NCBI GenBank assembly: GCA_016712865.1
Contig: JADJQH010000002.1
Location: 1,240,001-1,304,000 of the forward strand
Direction: 5' to 3'
Length of the DNA: 64,000 bases
From: Dokdonella sp.
GTDB taxonomy: Bacteria > Pseudomonadota > Gammaproteobacteria > Xanthomonadales > Rhodanobacteraceae
This document shows, piece after piece, positions 1-9,341 of the stretch. The translations under genes and the position numbers were made by a program. Positions within the stretch are counted from its first letter, which is position 1. Each line of letters starts with the position of its first letter. The notes below the pieces were generated by a model. That model saw only the letters and a list, made by a program, of their open reading frames with translations. It was not told the DNA's origin and did no database searches.

Positions 1-513
1 CAGGCACTGGCCGCGGCAATCCAGTCCAGGGCGCAGATCATCAACCTCAGCCTCGGCGGTCCGCGCGACCCCTTGCTCGATGAACTGCTGGGGCGTGCAG
101 TGGCGGCCGGACAGATCGTGGTCGCCGCCTTGCCTGCCGACCCGGCTCTCAACGGCTTTCCAACCACGCTCGATGGCGTGATCGGCGTACGCACAATCAA
201 TCAATCGCATGCCGGCGGTGCCGCCGTGGTCAGTGCCCCGGGCATCGACATCCTCACGCTCGAACCCGGCGGCAGCTTCGACTATGCCTCGGGCAGTTCG
301 CTGGCGGCCGCGCATGTCAGCGGCACCATCGCGCTGCTGCTGCAGGCATCGCCCGACGTGGATGCGGAACGCGCACTTGGCCTGCTCAGGAATTCCAGCA
401 CCATCCCTGGCGATGCCATCAATGCGTGCATGGCCTTGCGCTTGCAGATGAACCAAGCCGGCGTATCCTGCACCGACACGCGGCAGCCGGGAGCAGGTCA
501 TGAGCGTGGCTAG
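1..513 (+). CDS. S8 (subtilisin-like) serine peptidase, C-terminal part
   Basis: The reading frame is open from the first base of the window, so the N-terminus, with the Asp and His of the catalytic triad, lies outside. What remains starts with a strand and turn typical of subtilases (IINLSLGGP) and contains the serine motif SGSSLAAAHVSG at about 270-330 nt, where the second Ser is the expected nucleophile. The usual Pro before His (GTSxAxPH) is Ala here. It ends with a TAG that overlaps the next gene by 14 nt, which suggests co-transcription with the cytochrome/porin genes downstream. A role in processing exported proteins is possible but only inferred from position. Confidence 0.85.
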   Translation, partial: QALAAAIQSRAQIINLSLGGPRDPLLDELLGRAVAAGQIVVAALPADPALNGFPTTLDGVIGVRTINQSHAGGAAVVSAPGIDILTLEPGGSFDYASGSSLAAAHVSGTIALLLQASPDVDAERALGLLRNSSTIPGDAINACMALRLQMNQAGVSCTDTRQPGAGHERG

Positions 514-1567
514 CAGGGCGATCCGGGGACTGACACAACGCACACTTCTGCCGTTGTGGATTGCGCTTGCGACGATGCTTGCGTGTGGCCATGCCGGGGC
601 GCAATCCGCTGCGCTGGATCTTGCCCATTTCCTTCCGGCAGCATCGCGCGCACAAGCGGCCTCGGCGGGTGAATCACCCGCTGCCGGGTTTGCCAACGCA
701 CGCGTGGCGGTGAATCCTGCCGCCGCCAGCGCCACGCCGGTTGGCGAGCGCATGTGCATTGCCTGCCATCAACTGGAAAGCGATCACTTCACCCACACCT
801 TCCACGCCCTTGGCCTGCACGCAGCCAGCAAAACCGATGCGTCGATACCGGTCTGCGAAACCTGCCACGGCGCGGGCTCCCTGCATGCGCAAGATCCGAC
901 CAGCAAGGGCTTGATCATCGGCTTCACGAAAACCTCGGGCACGCCCATTGCCGTGCAGACCGCCACCTGCCTGACCTGCCACGAAGGCGGCCCGCGCGAT
1001 CACTGGAGCGGCTCGGTGCACCAGCGCAACCAGTTGTCGTGCAGCGACTGCCACAATCCGATGGCGAAATTCTCCGGCGAAGGCCTGCTCGCGCGGGCAT
1101 CGATCAACGACACCTGCGCGCAATGCCATCGCGACGTGCTCGTGCAGTTCCACCGCCGCTCGCACATGCCGCTGCCGGAAGGACAGATGAGCTGCGTGGA
1201 TTGCCACAACCCGCACGGTTCCATCACCAGCCCGCTGCTGAAGACCAATACCGTCAACGAAACCTGCTACCAGTGCCATGCGGAAAAGCGTGGGCCGTTC
1301 CTGTTTGAACATGCGCCGGTGCGCGAGAACTGCCTCAACTGCCACACCCCGCACGGTTCCAACCAGCATGCCCTGCTGGTCACCCCGCTGCCGTTCCTGT
1401 GCCAGCAATGCCACAGCAGCCTGCGCCATCCCAACGACTTGCAGACGCCGCAATCCCTGATTACTGGAGCGCATCCGGACGAGCGTCTGATCGGGCGCGC
1501 CTGCATCACCTGTCACGCCAATATCCACGGTTCCAACGCGCCTTCCGGACCGCGCTTCCACGAATAG
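500..1567 (+). CDS. decaheme c-type cytochrome (MtrA/PioA/DmsE-like)
   Basis: The 355-residue protein has an N-terminal hydrophobic stretch (about residues 15-35) that looks like a Sec signal, then ten CxxCH heme sites at residues 86, 119, 157, 181, 206, 232, 256, 278, 301 and 335. Length and heme number match the periplasmic decaheme family that plugs into an MtrB/PioB porin to carry electrons across the outer membrane. The ATG at 500 has a GGGAG 6 nt upstream and overlaps the protease gene; the porin gene follows 15 nt after the stop. The gene pair is seen in the sequence and the pairing is known for Mtr and Pio systems; the direction of electron flow (metal reduction, Fe(II) oxidation or other) cannot be read from it. 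Confidence 0.92.
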   Translation: MSVASRAIRGLTQRTLLPLWIALATMLACGHAGAQSAALDLAHFLPAASRAQAASAGESPAAGFANARVAVNPAAASATPVGERMCIACHQLESDHFTHTFHALGLHAASKTDASIPVCETCHGAGSLHAQDPTSKGLIIGFTKTSGTPIAVQTATCLTCHEGGPRDHWSGSVHQRNQLSCSDCHNPMAKFSGEGLLARASINDTCAQCHRDVLVQFHRRSHMPLPEGQMSCVDCHNPHGSITSPLLKTNTVNETCYQCHAEKRGPFLFEHAPVRENCLNCHTPHGSNQHALLVTPLPFLCQQCHSSLRHPNDLQTPQSLITGAHPDERLIGRACITCHANIHGSNAPSGPRFHE

Positions 1568-1582
1568 GGAAGGAGAAACCGC

Positions 1583-4141
1583 ATGCGCAGGCAATCTGGC
1601 CATCGTCTTCTGCTCGCCCCGCTCGGCGGCCTGCTCCTGCTGGCGGGAAGCATTGCGCATGCCGATTCCGGTGTCGGCGTTGACATGTGGCGTGGCAATG
1701 TTCTCGATCCGCGCGGTGGCGCGGATTCCCGCCCCCTGGATCCACACGGCACCAGTTGGCTGAGCCCGCTGCAACGGCGTTCCCCCAGTGGCAACCTGTA
1801 CCTGTGCCCGGCTGCCAGCCCTGCGCAGACTGAACTGGGCGACTGGCTGTTCAGTGGATCGCTGGACATCGGCTTTGTTGGCGTGGGCGGCGATGAAGAC
1901 AACGCCTTGTGGAACCGCTACGCCGACTGGGAGGATGGTTTCATCCTCGGCCTCCTGCAGCTTGAATTCCTGCGCCCGCGCGATGGCAGTTACGCTTCGC
2001 TGCGCGCCAGTCGCATCAGCGATGACGATGCCTACTTCGACGCCATGTTCGGGCGCGCCGGCAGCTACAAGGTGCACGCCTTCTTGCGCGAACTGCCCAA
2101 CGCACTGTCCGACAGCGTGCGCTCGATTTGGAATGGCGTCGGCTCCAACCACCTGACCCTGGTCGATTCGCTGCAGGTCGGCGCAAGCACGTCCGAACAG
2201 GTGGGCGCGGCATCGCAGGCGGCCATCGAACGCCAGGTTTCCGTCAATCGCTCCAAGCAGGGCCTGGGTTTCAGCATGTACCTCGATCCGCGCTGGTCGG
2301 CCTTTGCGGACGTGAGCCACGAGCAGCGCAAGGGGGCGCGCCCCTTCGGTGGCGCCATGTTCTTCAACTTCCCATTCCCCGACAACGGCGGGATCCTGGA
2401 AACCCTGCGCCCGGTGGATGATTCCACGGTCAATCTCAATACCGGACTGCGTTTTGCCGGATCGCAATGGCGATTCGACTTCGCGTATTCCGCTTCGTTC
2501 TACCGGGATCGCTACACGCGCTTCGACTACGAGATGCCTTTCGCGCTGTCGCCGGTGATCCCCGGTGCGGTTTCCGCGCCGCTGCAGCGCGGCCAGTTTG
2601 CCACCGAGCCGGACAACGACCATCACAACATCAAGGCGGCGATCACACGCAAGCTGGGCAACGCTGGCGAGTTCTCGCTGACCGCCTCGCTCGGCCGCAT
2701 GAGCCAGGATGATTCCCTGATTGCCCCCATCGATTGCCAGGGCGTATTCGGCATCGGGCTCGGCGGCAGCCTGGAACCTGGACCACAAAATCCCTTCCTG
2801 TTCGATTGTTCGCAGTGGAACAGCAGCGCCGCACTGCCGCGCACGCGCGCCGACATGCGCATCGATACCAGCCTGCTGGATGGACGCATCGTGCTGCATC
2901 CGCTGGAGTCACTCAGCGTGCGCGCCGGCGTTCGTTTCAACCGCGAGGACTATCGCGGCAACTGGCTGGCCTTCAATCCGCTCAATGGCGCTTACGGTTA
3001 CGTCTCGGAGAACGGTGCGCAAGGCAGCGTGGTGCCGGGCGAAGTGGGCTTCTGGTATCCGGGTGCCGGTGCATCCAACCTGACCCGCATCCGCAACCTT
3101 CCACTCGACCTGCAAACCACGGAAGCCAACCTGGGTGCCGACTGGCGCATCAGCGAAGGCAACAGCATCGGTGCCGATCTCGTCTTCAATCGATTCGAAC
3201 CGGGCAACCGCGAACGCGAGCAGGTCGATTTCCGACGCATTTCCCTGAATTGGACAAACCGTGCGCTGGACTGGCTGACCCTGCGCGCCAGGCTCTCGCA
3301 CCTGCGCCAGAGCGGTGATCGCTACAACTACGACCCCTACGAATTCACCTTTTCCAGCTCCCTGCCCGGTTTCGTCGAACCCGAGGGCGGCGTGCCGGCG
3401 CACACCGTGGACGCACTGCGGAAATTCGACTTGTCCAGCCGGGACGAGGACAAGTTCAGCCTCATCGCCACCGTGGCCTTGGGTGATGACATGACCCTGG
3501 GCGCATCACTGAACGGAATGCGCAACGACTACGACGCAACCCTGGGTCGGCAGCGTTACGACACCCACGGTGGCACCGTGCAGTGGGACTGGCAGCCGAA
3601 TCCACGCTTCATGGCCAGCGCCTACTACGGACGCGATTTCTCGACACTTGAGCTGGCCAATGTGAACGACCAGGCGCTTGGTCCTGATCCCAGCCTGGGT
3701 GGACCCACCTATCCGTTGGATGCCGTGTGGTCGGACCGTGACCGCCAGCGCAATGCCTATGCCGGAGCCAGCTTCAAGGCAAGCCTCAAGCGCCTGACCT
3801 GGGATGGCAGCTGGACCTGGATCAACGCCCGCGGCAGCAACCGCTACGCGTTTGCCTCGCCCTCTGCCCTCGCCTATTTCAATGACAGCACCAGCGTGCC
3901 GGGCAATGCCTTTCCCGATACGCACTACCGCGTCAACGCGATCACGCTTGGCTTGCGCATTCCGCTGGGTGGGCGCGTGTCCATGCGCGTATTCGACACC
4001 TGGGCGCGCGGTCGTTTCGAAGACTGGCACTACGCCGGCATGGAACAAACGCGCGTCATTGAGCATCGCGTGTATACCGACGGCGGGCCGCGCGGCTATC
4101 GAAACAACCTGCTCGGCCTGCTGTTGCAGGTTCGACTGTGA
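1583..4141 (+). CDS. MtrB/PioB-family decaheme-associated outer membrane porin
   Basis: An 852-residue exported protein with a signal peptide ending near residue 28 (ADS) and a long run of alternating polar/hydrophobic strands rich in aromatic residues, as in large outer-membrane beta-barrels. Length, the N-terminal plug-like region (DIGFVGVGGDEDNALWNRY) and position directly behind a decaheme cytochrome fit the MtrB/PioB family, which sheathes the decaheme so that electrons can cross the outer membrane. The ATG at 1583 has AAGGAG upstream. The last residue is Leu rather than the more common Phe. The next gene (ATG 4153) starts 11 nt after the stop, so the genes form an operon. Confidence 0.9.
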   Translation: MRRQSGHRLLLAPLGGLLLLAGSIAHADSGVGVDMWRGNVLDPRGGADSRPLDPHGTSWLSPLQRRSPSGNLYLCPAASPAQTELGDWLFSGSLDIGFVGVGGDEDNALWNRYADWEDGFILGLLQLEFLRPRDGSYASLRASRISDDDAYFDAMFGRAGSYKVHAFLRELPNALSDSVRSIWNGVGSNHLTLVDSLQVGASTSEQVGAASQAAIERQVSVNRSKQGLGFSMYLDPRWSAFADVSHEQRKGARPFGGAMFFNFPFPDNGGILETLRPVDDSTVNLNTGLRFAGSQWRFDFAYSASFYRDRYTRFDYEMPFALSPVIPGAVSAPLQRGQFATEPDNDHHNIKAAITRKLGNAGEFSLTASLGRMSQDDSLIAPIDCQGVFGIGLGGSLEPGPQNPFLFDCSQWNSSAALPRTRADMRIDTSLLDGRIVLHPLESLSVRAGVRFNREDYRGNWLAFNPLNGAYGYVSENGAQGSVVPGEVGFWYPGAGASNLTRIRNLPLDLQTTEANLGADWRISEGNSIGADLVFNRFEPGNREREQVDFRRISLNWTNRALDWLTLRARLSHLRQSGDRYNYDPYEFTFSSSLPGFVEPEGGVPAHTVDALRKFDLSSRDEDKFSLIATVALGDDMTLGASLNGMRNDYDATLGRQRYDTHGGTVQWDWQPNPRFMASAYYGRDFSTLELANVNDQALGPDPSLGGPTYPLDAVWSDRDRQRNAYAGASFKASLKRLTWDGSWTWINARGSNRYAFASPSALAYFNDSTSVPGNAFPDTHYRVNAITLGLRIPLGGRVSMRVFDTWARGRFEDWHYAGMEQTRVIEHRVYTDGGPRGYRNNLLGLLLQVRL

Positions 4142-4152
4142 GGAGTGCGGCG

Positions 4153-4854
4153 ATGAACAATTCCCTGCTCGCCTGCACATTCACCCTCGCCGGGCTGGGC
4201 CTGATTGCCTGGCCTGGTGCGCGTGCCGATGTGGAAACCTTCATGGACTTGCGCAACATCGCTGCGGTGCAGGGCGATGCGGCGGCCGGCAAGGCCAATT
4301 CCGCAACGTGTGCGGCCTGCCACATGCAGGACGGCATCTCCGTCGTTCCGCTGTTTCCCAATCTTGCCGGACAGCATGCCGAATACATGTACTGGCGTAT
4401 GCGCGAAATCCAGCAGGAGGCGCGTGCCGATTCGCCGATGACGGCGCTGCTCGCCAATCTGGATGACACCCAGTTGCGCAACTTCTCCGCCTGGTATGCA
4501 TCGCTGCCGCCTGCGCAGCATGCCGAACCCGCGAGAGGCGCAGCTTCGCATGCATCCGAAGGCGCCCGCATCTGGAGCGAAGGCGATGCCACGCGCGGCA
4601 TTCCGCCCTGCCAGGGTTGCCACGGACGCAAGGCCGAGGGACATCCGCTGGCCGCGGAAGTCATTCGCTGGCGCTTGGTTCCCATCCTGCGCGGACAAGC
4701 GGCCGCCTATGTCACGCAGCGCCTCAACGCCTATCGCGATGGCGCCCACACGGTCACCAGCAGCGCACGCATGATGAACGGCGCCGCCGCGAATCTGGAC
4801 GATGCCTCCATCGAGGCACTGGCCAAATGGATCGAAACAGGGGAGTCGAAGTGA
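4153..4854 (+). CDS. diheme c-type cytochrome (c4/c553-like)
   Basis: A 233-residue exported protein with a hydrophobic N-terminus and two CxxCH sites, CAACH at residues 53-57 and CQGCH at 153-157, each followed by a Met-containing segment, as in the two-domain c4-type cytochromes that shuttle electrons in the periplasm. I chose ATG 4153 over an in-frame GTG at 4138 because AGGAG lies at 4141-4145, the usual distance upstream. It sits between the porin and the cupredoxin, so it may connect the decaheme conduit to the inner-membrane respiratory chain. That role is inferred. Confidence 0.88.
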   Translation: MNNSLLACTFTLAGLGLIAWPGARADVETFMDLRNIAAVQGDAAAGKANSATCAACHMQDGISVVPLFPNLAGQHAEYMYWRMREIQQEARADSPMTALLANLDDTQLRNFSAWYASLPPAQHAEPARGAASHASEGARIWSEGDATRGIPPCQGCHGRKAEGHPLAAEVIRWRLVPILRGQAAAYVTQRLNAYRDGAHTVTSSARMMNGAAANLDDASIEALAKWIETGESK

Positions 4855-4892
4855 GTTCCACAACCCAACACGAAATCAAGCAAGGAGATCCC

Positions 4893-5360
4893 ATGCCTGC
4901 AATGCCCGCGTCGCTCCTGAATCCCCTCTTGGCCCTGCTGCCGTTTGCATTGGCTACGACGGCTCTGGCCGGCAGCACCAATCACGTCATCAACGTCGGG
5001 GTGAATTCTTCCGGCAGCCAGTCCAATGCCTTTACCGATGTCGCCTCCAACAGCAGCCCGGCCATTACCAGCGCGCAGATTGGAGATACGGTGACCTTCC
5101 AGAATTTCGGTGCCTCGCCGGGATTCCACAACGTGGTTTCCAACAGTGGCAGTACGCAGTTCCGCTGTGCCAATGGCTGCGACGGTGTCGGTGGCGGCAA
5201 CGGAGCGCCAAGTTCGGCCAACTGGTCGGCAACCATCACCTTGAACGCTGTGGAGACCATCAACTACTTCTGCGAAGTGCACGGCGCTCCCGGTCAGGGC
5301 ATGTTCGGCACCATCAATGTTGCCGTGCCGGTCGGCTTGCAATCCTTCGAGATCGATTGA
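4893..5360 (+). CDS. secreted cupredoxin (plastocyanin/azurin-like)
   Basis: A 155-residue protein with a signal peptide (cleavage near residue 26, ALA-G) and one blue-copper domain. The type-1 copper ligand pattern is complete: His79 (GFHN), Cys127 (NYFCEVH), His130 and Met137 (GQGMFG). ATG 4893 follows AAGGAG by 7 nt. As the last gene of the decaheme/porin/diheme run it is probably a small soluble electron carrier in the same chain, filling the place that a HiPIP (PioC) or rusticyanin has in some iron-oxidising systems. The TGA stop lies inside the left end of the repeat element at 5357-5559. Confidence 0.88.
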   Translation: MPAMPASLLNPLLALLPFALATTALAGSTNHVINVGVNSSGSQSNAFTDVASNSSPAITSAQIGDTVTFQNFGASPGFHNVVSNSGSTQFRCANGCDGVGGGNGAPSSANWSATITLNAVETINYFCEVHGAPGQGMFGTINVAVPVGLQSFEID

Positions 5361-5559
5361 GGGAACGCCGAACAGGTCCCGACGGCTGCCACGGCGTCTT
5401 TCCGGCGAAGCGCATCACAACAGCCGACGGGCTGGTGGCACCGGAATCCGCTGCGACTTAGGGACGAGGGCGGAGGCCGGGGGGTCCCAACCCGTTGAAG
5501 TGCAGGGACCTTGGATCCCGGCTTGCGCCGGGACGACGGCTCTTTCAGCGTTGCCTCAA
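5357..5559. repeat. terminal-inverted-repeat intergenic element, copy E
   Basis: The ends TTGAGGGAACGCCGAA (5357-5372) and TTCAGCGTTGCCTCAA (5544-5559) are inverted repeats that match at 14 of 16 positions. The core contains a strong palindrome, ATCCCGGC-ttg-cGCCGGGAc, near 5514-5534. The ends resemble those at 16714-16796 and, more distantly, the CTAGGGAAACTCTGA ends of other elements in this window. The left end overlaps the stop codon of the cupredoxin gene. No reading frame inside looks like a gene. Confidence 0.6.
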
Positions 5560-5601
5560 CGCCAACCGGTTCATGCGAGACCTGTTTGCATCAGCGCTGC
5601 G

Positions 5602-7275
5602 TCAGACCCTGCGCCGGCGCAGCGGTGGCTTGGTCGGCGACTTGATCTTCATCACGCCGGCAATGTTCTCGGACACCCGACGCGACAGTTCCGCTGTCAT
5701 GTGCAAGGCAGGCTCAGGCTCGATCTTGGGTTTGGGTTGAGCGCGGATTTCCGCGGCCAATGCCGCAACCGTTTGCGTGGCGGAAATTGCCGGCGCGGCA
5801 AAGATATCGGTGCGGTTGGCCGCATTCGCCGTGGTGCGAGCAAAGAACGGGATGAACACCAAACCCGAGCTGGAGAGGCCGTGATAGTCGCCGACGAAAT
5901 AGCCGCTGGCGTTGCCTGCGGCAGCAAGCGGCGCGGTGTCCAGGTCAAACGCAGCGGCAACCTGGGATTCCCGCCAGGTCACGGCATCGGTGGATCGCGC
6001 CAACCACACGCTGGCCAGGAGCGAATTGCGATCATTGGTATTGCCGCGCAGGTCGTAGTAGGTCATGCCGACCATGCCGTCGTTGCGCACATGCAGCACC
6101 GGCAGGAAGGCCGCCACATTCGGCCCGGCGCTGGCCTGCACCGGCGCAGTCCAGGTGAATCCGCCATCGTCGGAATGCGAGACGAGGATGGCATCGCGGG
6201 CTCCCTGGCTGAAGCGCGAATCCTGCCAGGCCACCACAAGACCGCCATCGGGTTTCACGGCAATGCTCGGCACCAGCGATCCGTCACGCACGCGCACTCC
6301 GGTTTCAGGGTCGACGGTTCCCACGCTGACTTGCTGATTGATGCGGATGGGCGGCGACCAGGTCTGGCCGTTGTCGGTTGAGCGGATCAGGTCCAGATAG
6401 GCATTGATGCCGCTGTTGAGGGCATCGATTTGCGAATAGACATTGACCAGGGTGCCATTGGGCAGCACCACGATGATGTTGCCGAGCGTTTGCCGATTGA
6501 CGCCCGGATCGAAAATTGGTCGCGCCGGCTCCCAGCTTGCACCGCCATCCACGCTGCGCGCGAACCACGTGGGTCCGGTATTGGCACTGCTGATTCGATC
6601 CCATACCGCGTAGACGAAGCGTGCGTCGAAGGGGTCGGCGGTCATGGTCTGCTTGTCATGGAACGCATCGCCGCCTTCGCGAACCAGGGTCGTTGGCGTG
6701 CTCCAGGTGTTTCCGGCATCCAGCGAGCGACTGACCAGCACGGAACTGAGCGAACCCGGTGCCAGGGCCGCTCCGTTGAACGCAATGACGATGGCATGGG
6801 CAACACCATCCGCAGATACCGTCACCCAAGGATCACTCGCACGCTCGTAGTCACCGCCGTTGGCGGCGTTTCCCCCGGCGCAACGCGAGAAGGCGGGATA
6901 GCGCTGGCTCCAGCTGCGTCCACCATCATTGCTCACGCCAATGGCCACGCCGCTGGCTCCGCCGGTTGACCAGCGATCCTGCTGCCAGGCGCCGTAGAAG
7001 CGCTGCGGGTTGCTCGGGTCGGCGCTGAAATGCGGTTCCACTTCGGCATTGGCGAAATTGGTTCCGCCCAGTCCGCCACGCTCACAACCGGCCACGAAGG
7101 GCGTGGCCGCAGTCGCCGTGTACTGGGGATCGAGAACGACCTGTGGTGGCGGGGGTGGGGTGTTGTTGCCCTGATCCGGAGGGGAAGAATTGGAGCTTCC
7201 GCCTCCACACGCGCAAACACCCATCAGCAAACCCGCAACACTTGCCATGCGAAGAATATGCGTATCGGAAGACAT
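5602..7275 (-). CDS. sialidase-like Asp-box (BNR repeat) lipoprotein
   Basis: A 557-residue protein. ATG 7275 is chosen over a TTG 27 nt upstream because CGAGG lies at a normal distance before it. The N-terminus ends in a lipobox, VCAC, with Cys23 as the likely lipidated residue, followed by a Gly/Ser and then Pro-rich linker. The rest holds at least five Asp-box motifs (SNDGGRSW, SLDAGNTW, SVDGGASW, STDNGQTW, SDDGGFTW), which mark the six-bladed beta-propeller of sialidases and related exo-enzymes. The Arg triad of true sialidases is not evident by eye, so the catalytic activity is uncertain. It is probably surface-anchored. Confidence 0.82.
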   Translation of the reverse strand: MSSDTHILRMASVAGLLMGVCACGGGSSNSSPPDQGNNTPPPPPQVVLDPQYTATAATPFVAGCERGGLGGTNFANAEVEPHFSADPSNPQRFYGAWQQDRWSTGGASGVAIGVSNDGGRSWSQRYPAFSRCAGGNAANGGDYERASDPWVTVSADGVAHAIVIAFNGAALAPGSLSSVLVSRSLDAGNTWSTPTTLVREGGDAFHDKQTMTADPFDARFVYAVWDRISSANTGPTWFARSVDGGASWEPARPIFDPGVNRQTLGNIIVVLPNGTLVNVYSQIDALNSGINAYLDLIRSTDNGQTWSPPIRINQQVSVGTVDPETGVRVRDGSLVPSIAVKPDGGLVVAWQDSRFSQGARDAILVSHSDDGGFTWTAPVQASAGPNVAAFLPVLHVRNDGMVGMTYYDLRGNTNDRNSLLASVWLARSTDAVTWRESQVAAAFDLDTAPLAAAGNASGYFVGDYHGLSSSGLVFIPFFARTTANAANRTDIFAAPAISATQTVAALAAEIRAQPKPKIEPEPALHMTAELSRRVSENIAGVMKIKSPTKPPLRRRRV

Positions 7276-7357
7276 GGTCGGCCTCGTCGGAAAACCAATC
7301 AACGAAACGCATCGTATACCAGATCGCGCTTTGTGTGCGGCGCCGGATCAGGCCACG

Positions 7358-8683
7358 TTATTCGAATCCGTGGGCAAAGATGAGGTCGGAAAGCGCCTCG
7401 AAGGCACCAATGTCGATGAAGCCATCCGCGCCGCGCGCCACGGCCGCTGGAACCGATGCGCGCTGCGGATGAAACGCCGGCGGAAAGGTTGGGCCAGGAA
7501 ACGGGAATCCGGCGTCGCTGGCCGGCGCATTGTTGCCGGCGTTGCGCAGCGGACTGCCACCGAGTGGAGTGAAATCGAACGCGGCGGCATTGGTGAAACC
7601 TGGATTGCTGCCGCTCAGCGTCGCGCTCCATTCGCCCGCTCCCGGCACGAAACTGGAGCCGGCTTCGATCCAGTTGTTGCTGCCGTGGATCTGGCGGCCG
7701 TTGGTCCACACCGCTTCCACGGTACGCTCGATGCGCGCCGTGCCACCGGCGCTCACATCGATCACGTTGTTGTGCATCTCCACCGACTGGATGCCGTCAA
7801 AGATGCGGAACACGGTGGCATCCTCGCCCGAGGCGAGAACGAAGGTGTTGTTGACGAAGCGCACGCGGCCCTTGCTCTGGCCGCTGCCATCGCCACCTAC
7901 GCGCACGACGGAACCGAAATCCGGGTTGGTGTGGATGATCACGTTGCCGACCACGTCGGAATCCTCGCGCACCAGATCGCGTGTCCAGCCGGGAGCCTGG
8001 GTTTCCTCGTCGGGGCCGATCAGCTCAAGCTCGTGATATGCCGCGCCTTCAAACCAGTTGTAGTGGATTTCGTTGCGCTCGTGGCGGCTCTTCAGCAGGT
8101 TGCCGCCATTGCCGTCGTGGACGTAACAGTAGCGCATGCGAAACACCGAACCCGGGTGCGCGATCTCGTCGCTCTGGATGTAAAGCGGATGCTGGCTGGT
8201 GCCGTTGCCGGCGTCGTAAATCTCGGAATATTCGAGGGTGAACGAACCCGATTCGAGATCGGTGCCGAGAATGCCGTGGCCGGCGCAATCGTGGATCACG
8301 CTGTCGCGCACGGTGACATCATGCGCACCCTGCAGGATGCAGCGCGCGCTGCCGCCCTGAACCTCGAACCCTTCGAACACCAGGTGATCGGACTGGCGAA
8401 ATTCGACGGTGTTGGAGCCGCCGCTGATCACCGGTCGCTGTCCGCCCACGCGCAGACCACGGATGATGACCGGGTGGCCCGCGCTGCCGCCGTCGGCGGC
8501 CGGCACGACCACGCCACCGGGATACGTTACGCCGCCAGTGACTTCAACGATGTCGTCGGGGCCGAGATTGACCGCGCTGAACAGCGCGTTGAGCGTTGTA
8601 TACGTTTCGCCGGGACCCACCGGATAGGTTGCGGCCATGCCGAGGCCGGGCAGGAGAAGAATCGGTGCAATGAACAGTCGCAT
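7358..8683 (-). CDS. secreted right-handed beta-helix (pectate-lyase-like) protein
   Basis: A 441-residue exported protein (signal peptide about residues 1-17, GMA-A). It has the short N/V/I-rich periodic strands of a parallel beta-helix (for example HDVTVRDSVIHD, VRFVNNTFVL, VEMHNNVIDV). Family members include polysaccharide lyases and many proteins of unknown substrate; no catalytic set can be assigned here. The C-terminus, DIGAFE then LIFAHGFE, looks like the short hydrophobic-His/Asp-Gly-Phe-Glu tail that I recall on many secreted proteins of Lysobacterales. It is followed, 82 nt on, by the Asp-box lipoprotein on the same strand. Confidence 0.75.
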   Translation of the reverse strand: MRLFIAPILLLPGLGMAATYPVGPGETYTTLNALFSAVNLGPDDIVEVTGGVTYPGGVVVPAADGGSAGHPVIIRGLRVGGQRPVISGGSNTVEFRQSDHLVFEGFEVQGGSARCILQGAHDVTVRDSVIHDCAGHGILGTDLESGSFTLEYSEIYDAGNGTSQHPLYIQSDEIAHPGSVFRMRYCYVHDGNGGNLLKSRHERNEIHYNWFEGAAYHELELIGPDEETQAPGWTRDLVREDSDVVGNVIIHTNPDFGSVVRVGGDGSGQSKGRVRFVNNTFVLASGEDATVFRIFDGIQSVEMHNNVIDVSAGGTARIERTVEAVWTNGRQIHGSNNWIEAGSSFVPGAGEWSATLSGSNPGFTNAAAFDFTPLGGSPLRNAGNNAPASDAGFPFPGPTFPPAFHPQRASVPAAVARGADGFIDIGAFEALSDLIFAHGFE

Positions 8684-8858
8684 GAACGTCCGGCTCCGCA
8701 GGCAAAGCCCGCAGTCTCACGCGAACGAGGGTTTGAATCCGTGACCGGTTGGGCGTTGCGCCCCGGCTGTTTCCAGCCCATGCCGCGAAGCAGCGTGACG
8801 CCAGGCGGCAGCCGCGTAGCGCGACTACCGCCCAATGTTCACGCAATCAAGCGCTGTT

Positions 8859-9341
8859 TCAGTTTGAGCGTCCAGTGACGCGCGAATTGCGGTTGGTCTG
8901 GTCCAACTGGCGGCGGCCTTCGCGACGATTGTTCTCGAGCTGGCGCGCGGTGTAGCACTTCTTGACCGGAATGTGCGAGCCAATCGGGTTTTCGTAGGAA
9001 CACACGAGGCGATCGTCCGCATTCTGCGCCAACAAGGCATTGACTTTTTCAAGCTCGTTGGTGACTCGAACCTTTTCATTGCGGTCCATTGCGTCAACCG
9101 AACCGTCGTCGGCGAGCATCGAGGCAATCAGGTCAAGCGACTGATCGACAATCTTGCGGTTGTTGGTGCTGAGGAATTCAAAGCGCTTGCCTGGCGCCAT
9201 TTCGGAACGGATCTTGTCGACCAGAATGGCAAAATCTTCCGGCGTGTCGATGACGATGATCTGTTCGACGGGTTTCTTTGCCACGGCGGTGGTGGCGGCC
9301 ATCAGCAGGCCTGCGGCAAACAGCGAAATCAAGCGAATCAT
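8859..9341 (-). CDS. small exported protein of unknown function
   Basis: A 160-residue protein with a clear signal peptide (residues 1-21, AVA-K) and a charged, mostly helical mature part (VNALLAQNADDRLVCSYENP), with two Cys (CSYE, KKCY) that could form a disulfide. ATG 9341 is preceded by GGAGG. A good sigma-70-like promoter lies 119 nt upstream (9460-9488). I do not recognise the family. Confidence 0.75.
   Translation of the reverse strand: MIRLISLFAAGLLMAATTAVAKKPVEQIIVIDTPEDFAILVDKIRSEMAPGKRFEFLSTNNRKIVDQSLDLIASMLADDGSVDAMDRNEKVRVTNELEKVNALLAQNADDRLVCSYENPIGSHIPVKKCYTARQLENNRREGRRQLDQTNRNSRVTGRSN

Noticed and set aside
674-2899. Long open frame on the minus strand opposite the decaheme and porin genes
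   Set aside because: It is antisense to well-supported genes, shows no domain, and has the Arg/Ala/His-rich composition typical of shadow frames in GC-rich DNA.
5602-7275. True sialidase
   Set aside because: Asp-box repeats are clear but the catalytic Arg, Tyr and Glu set could not be confirmed by eye, so only the fold is called.
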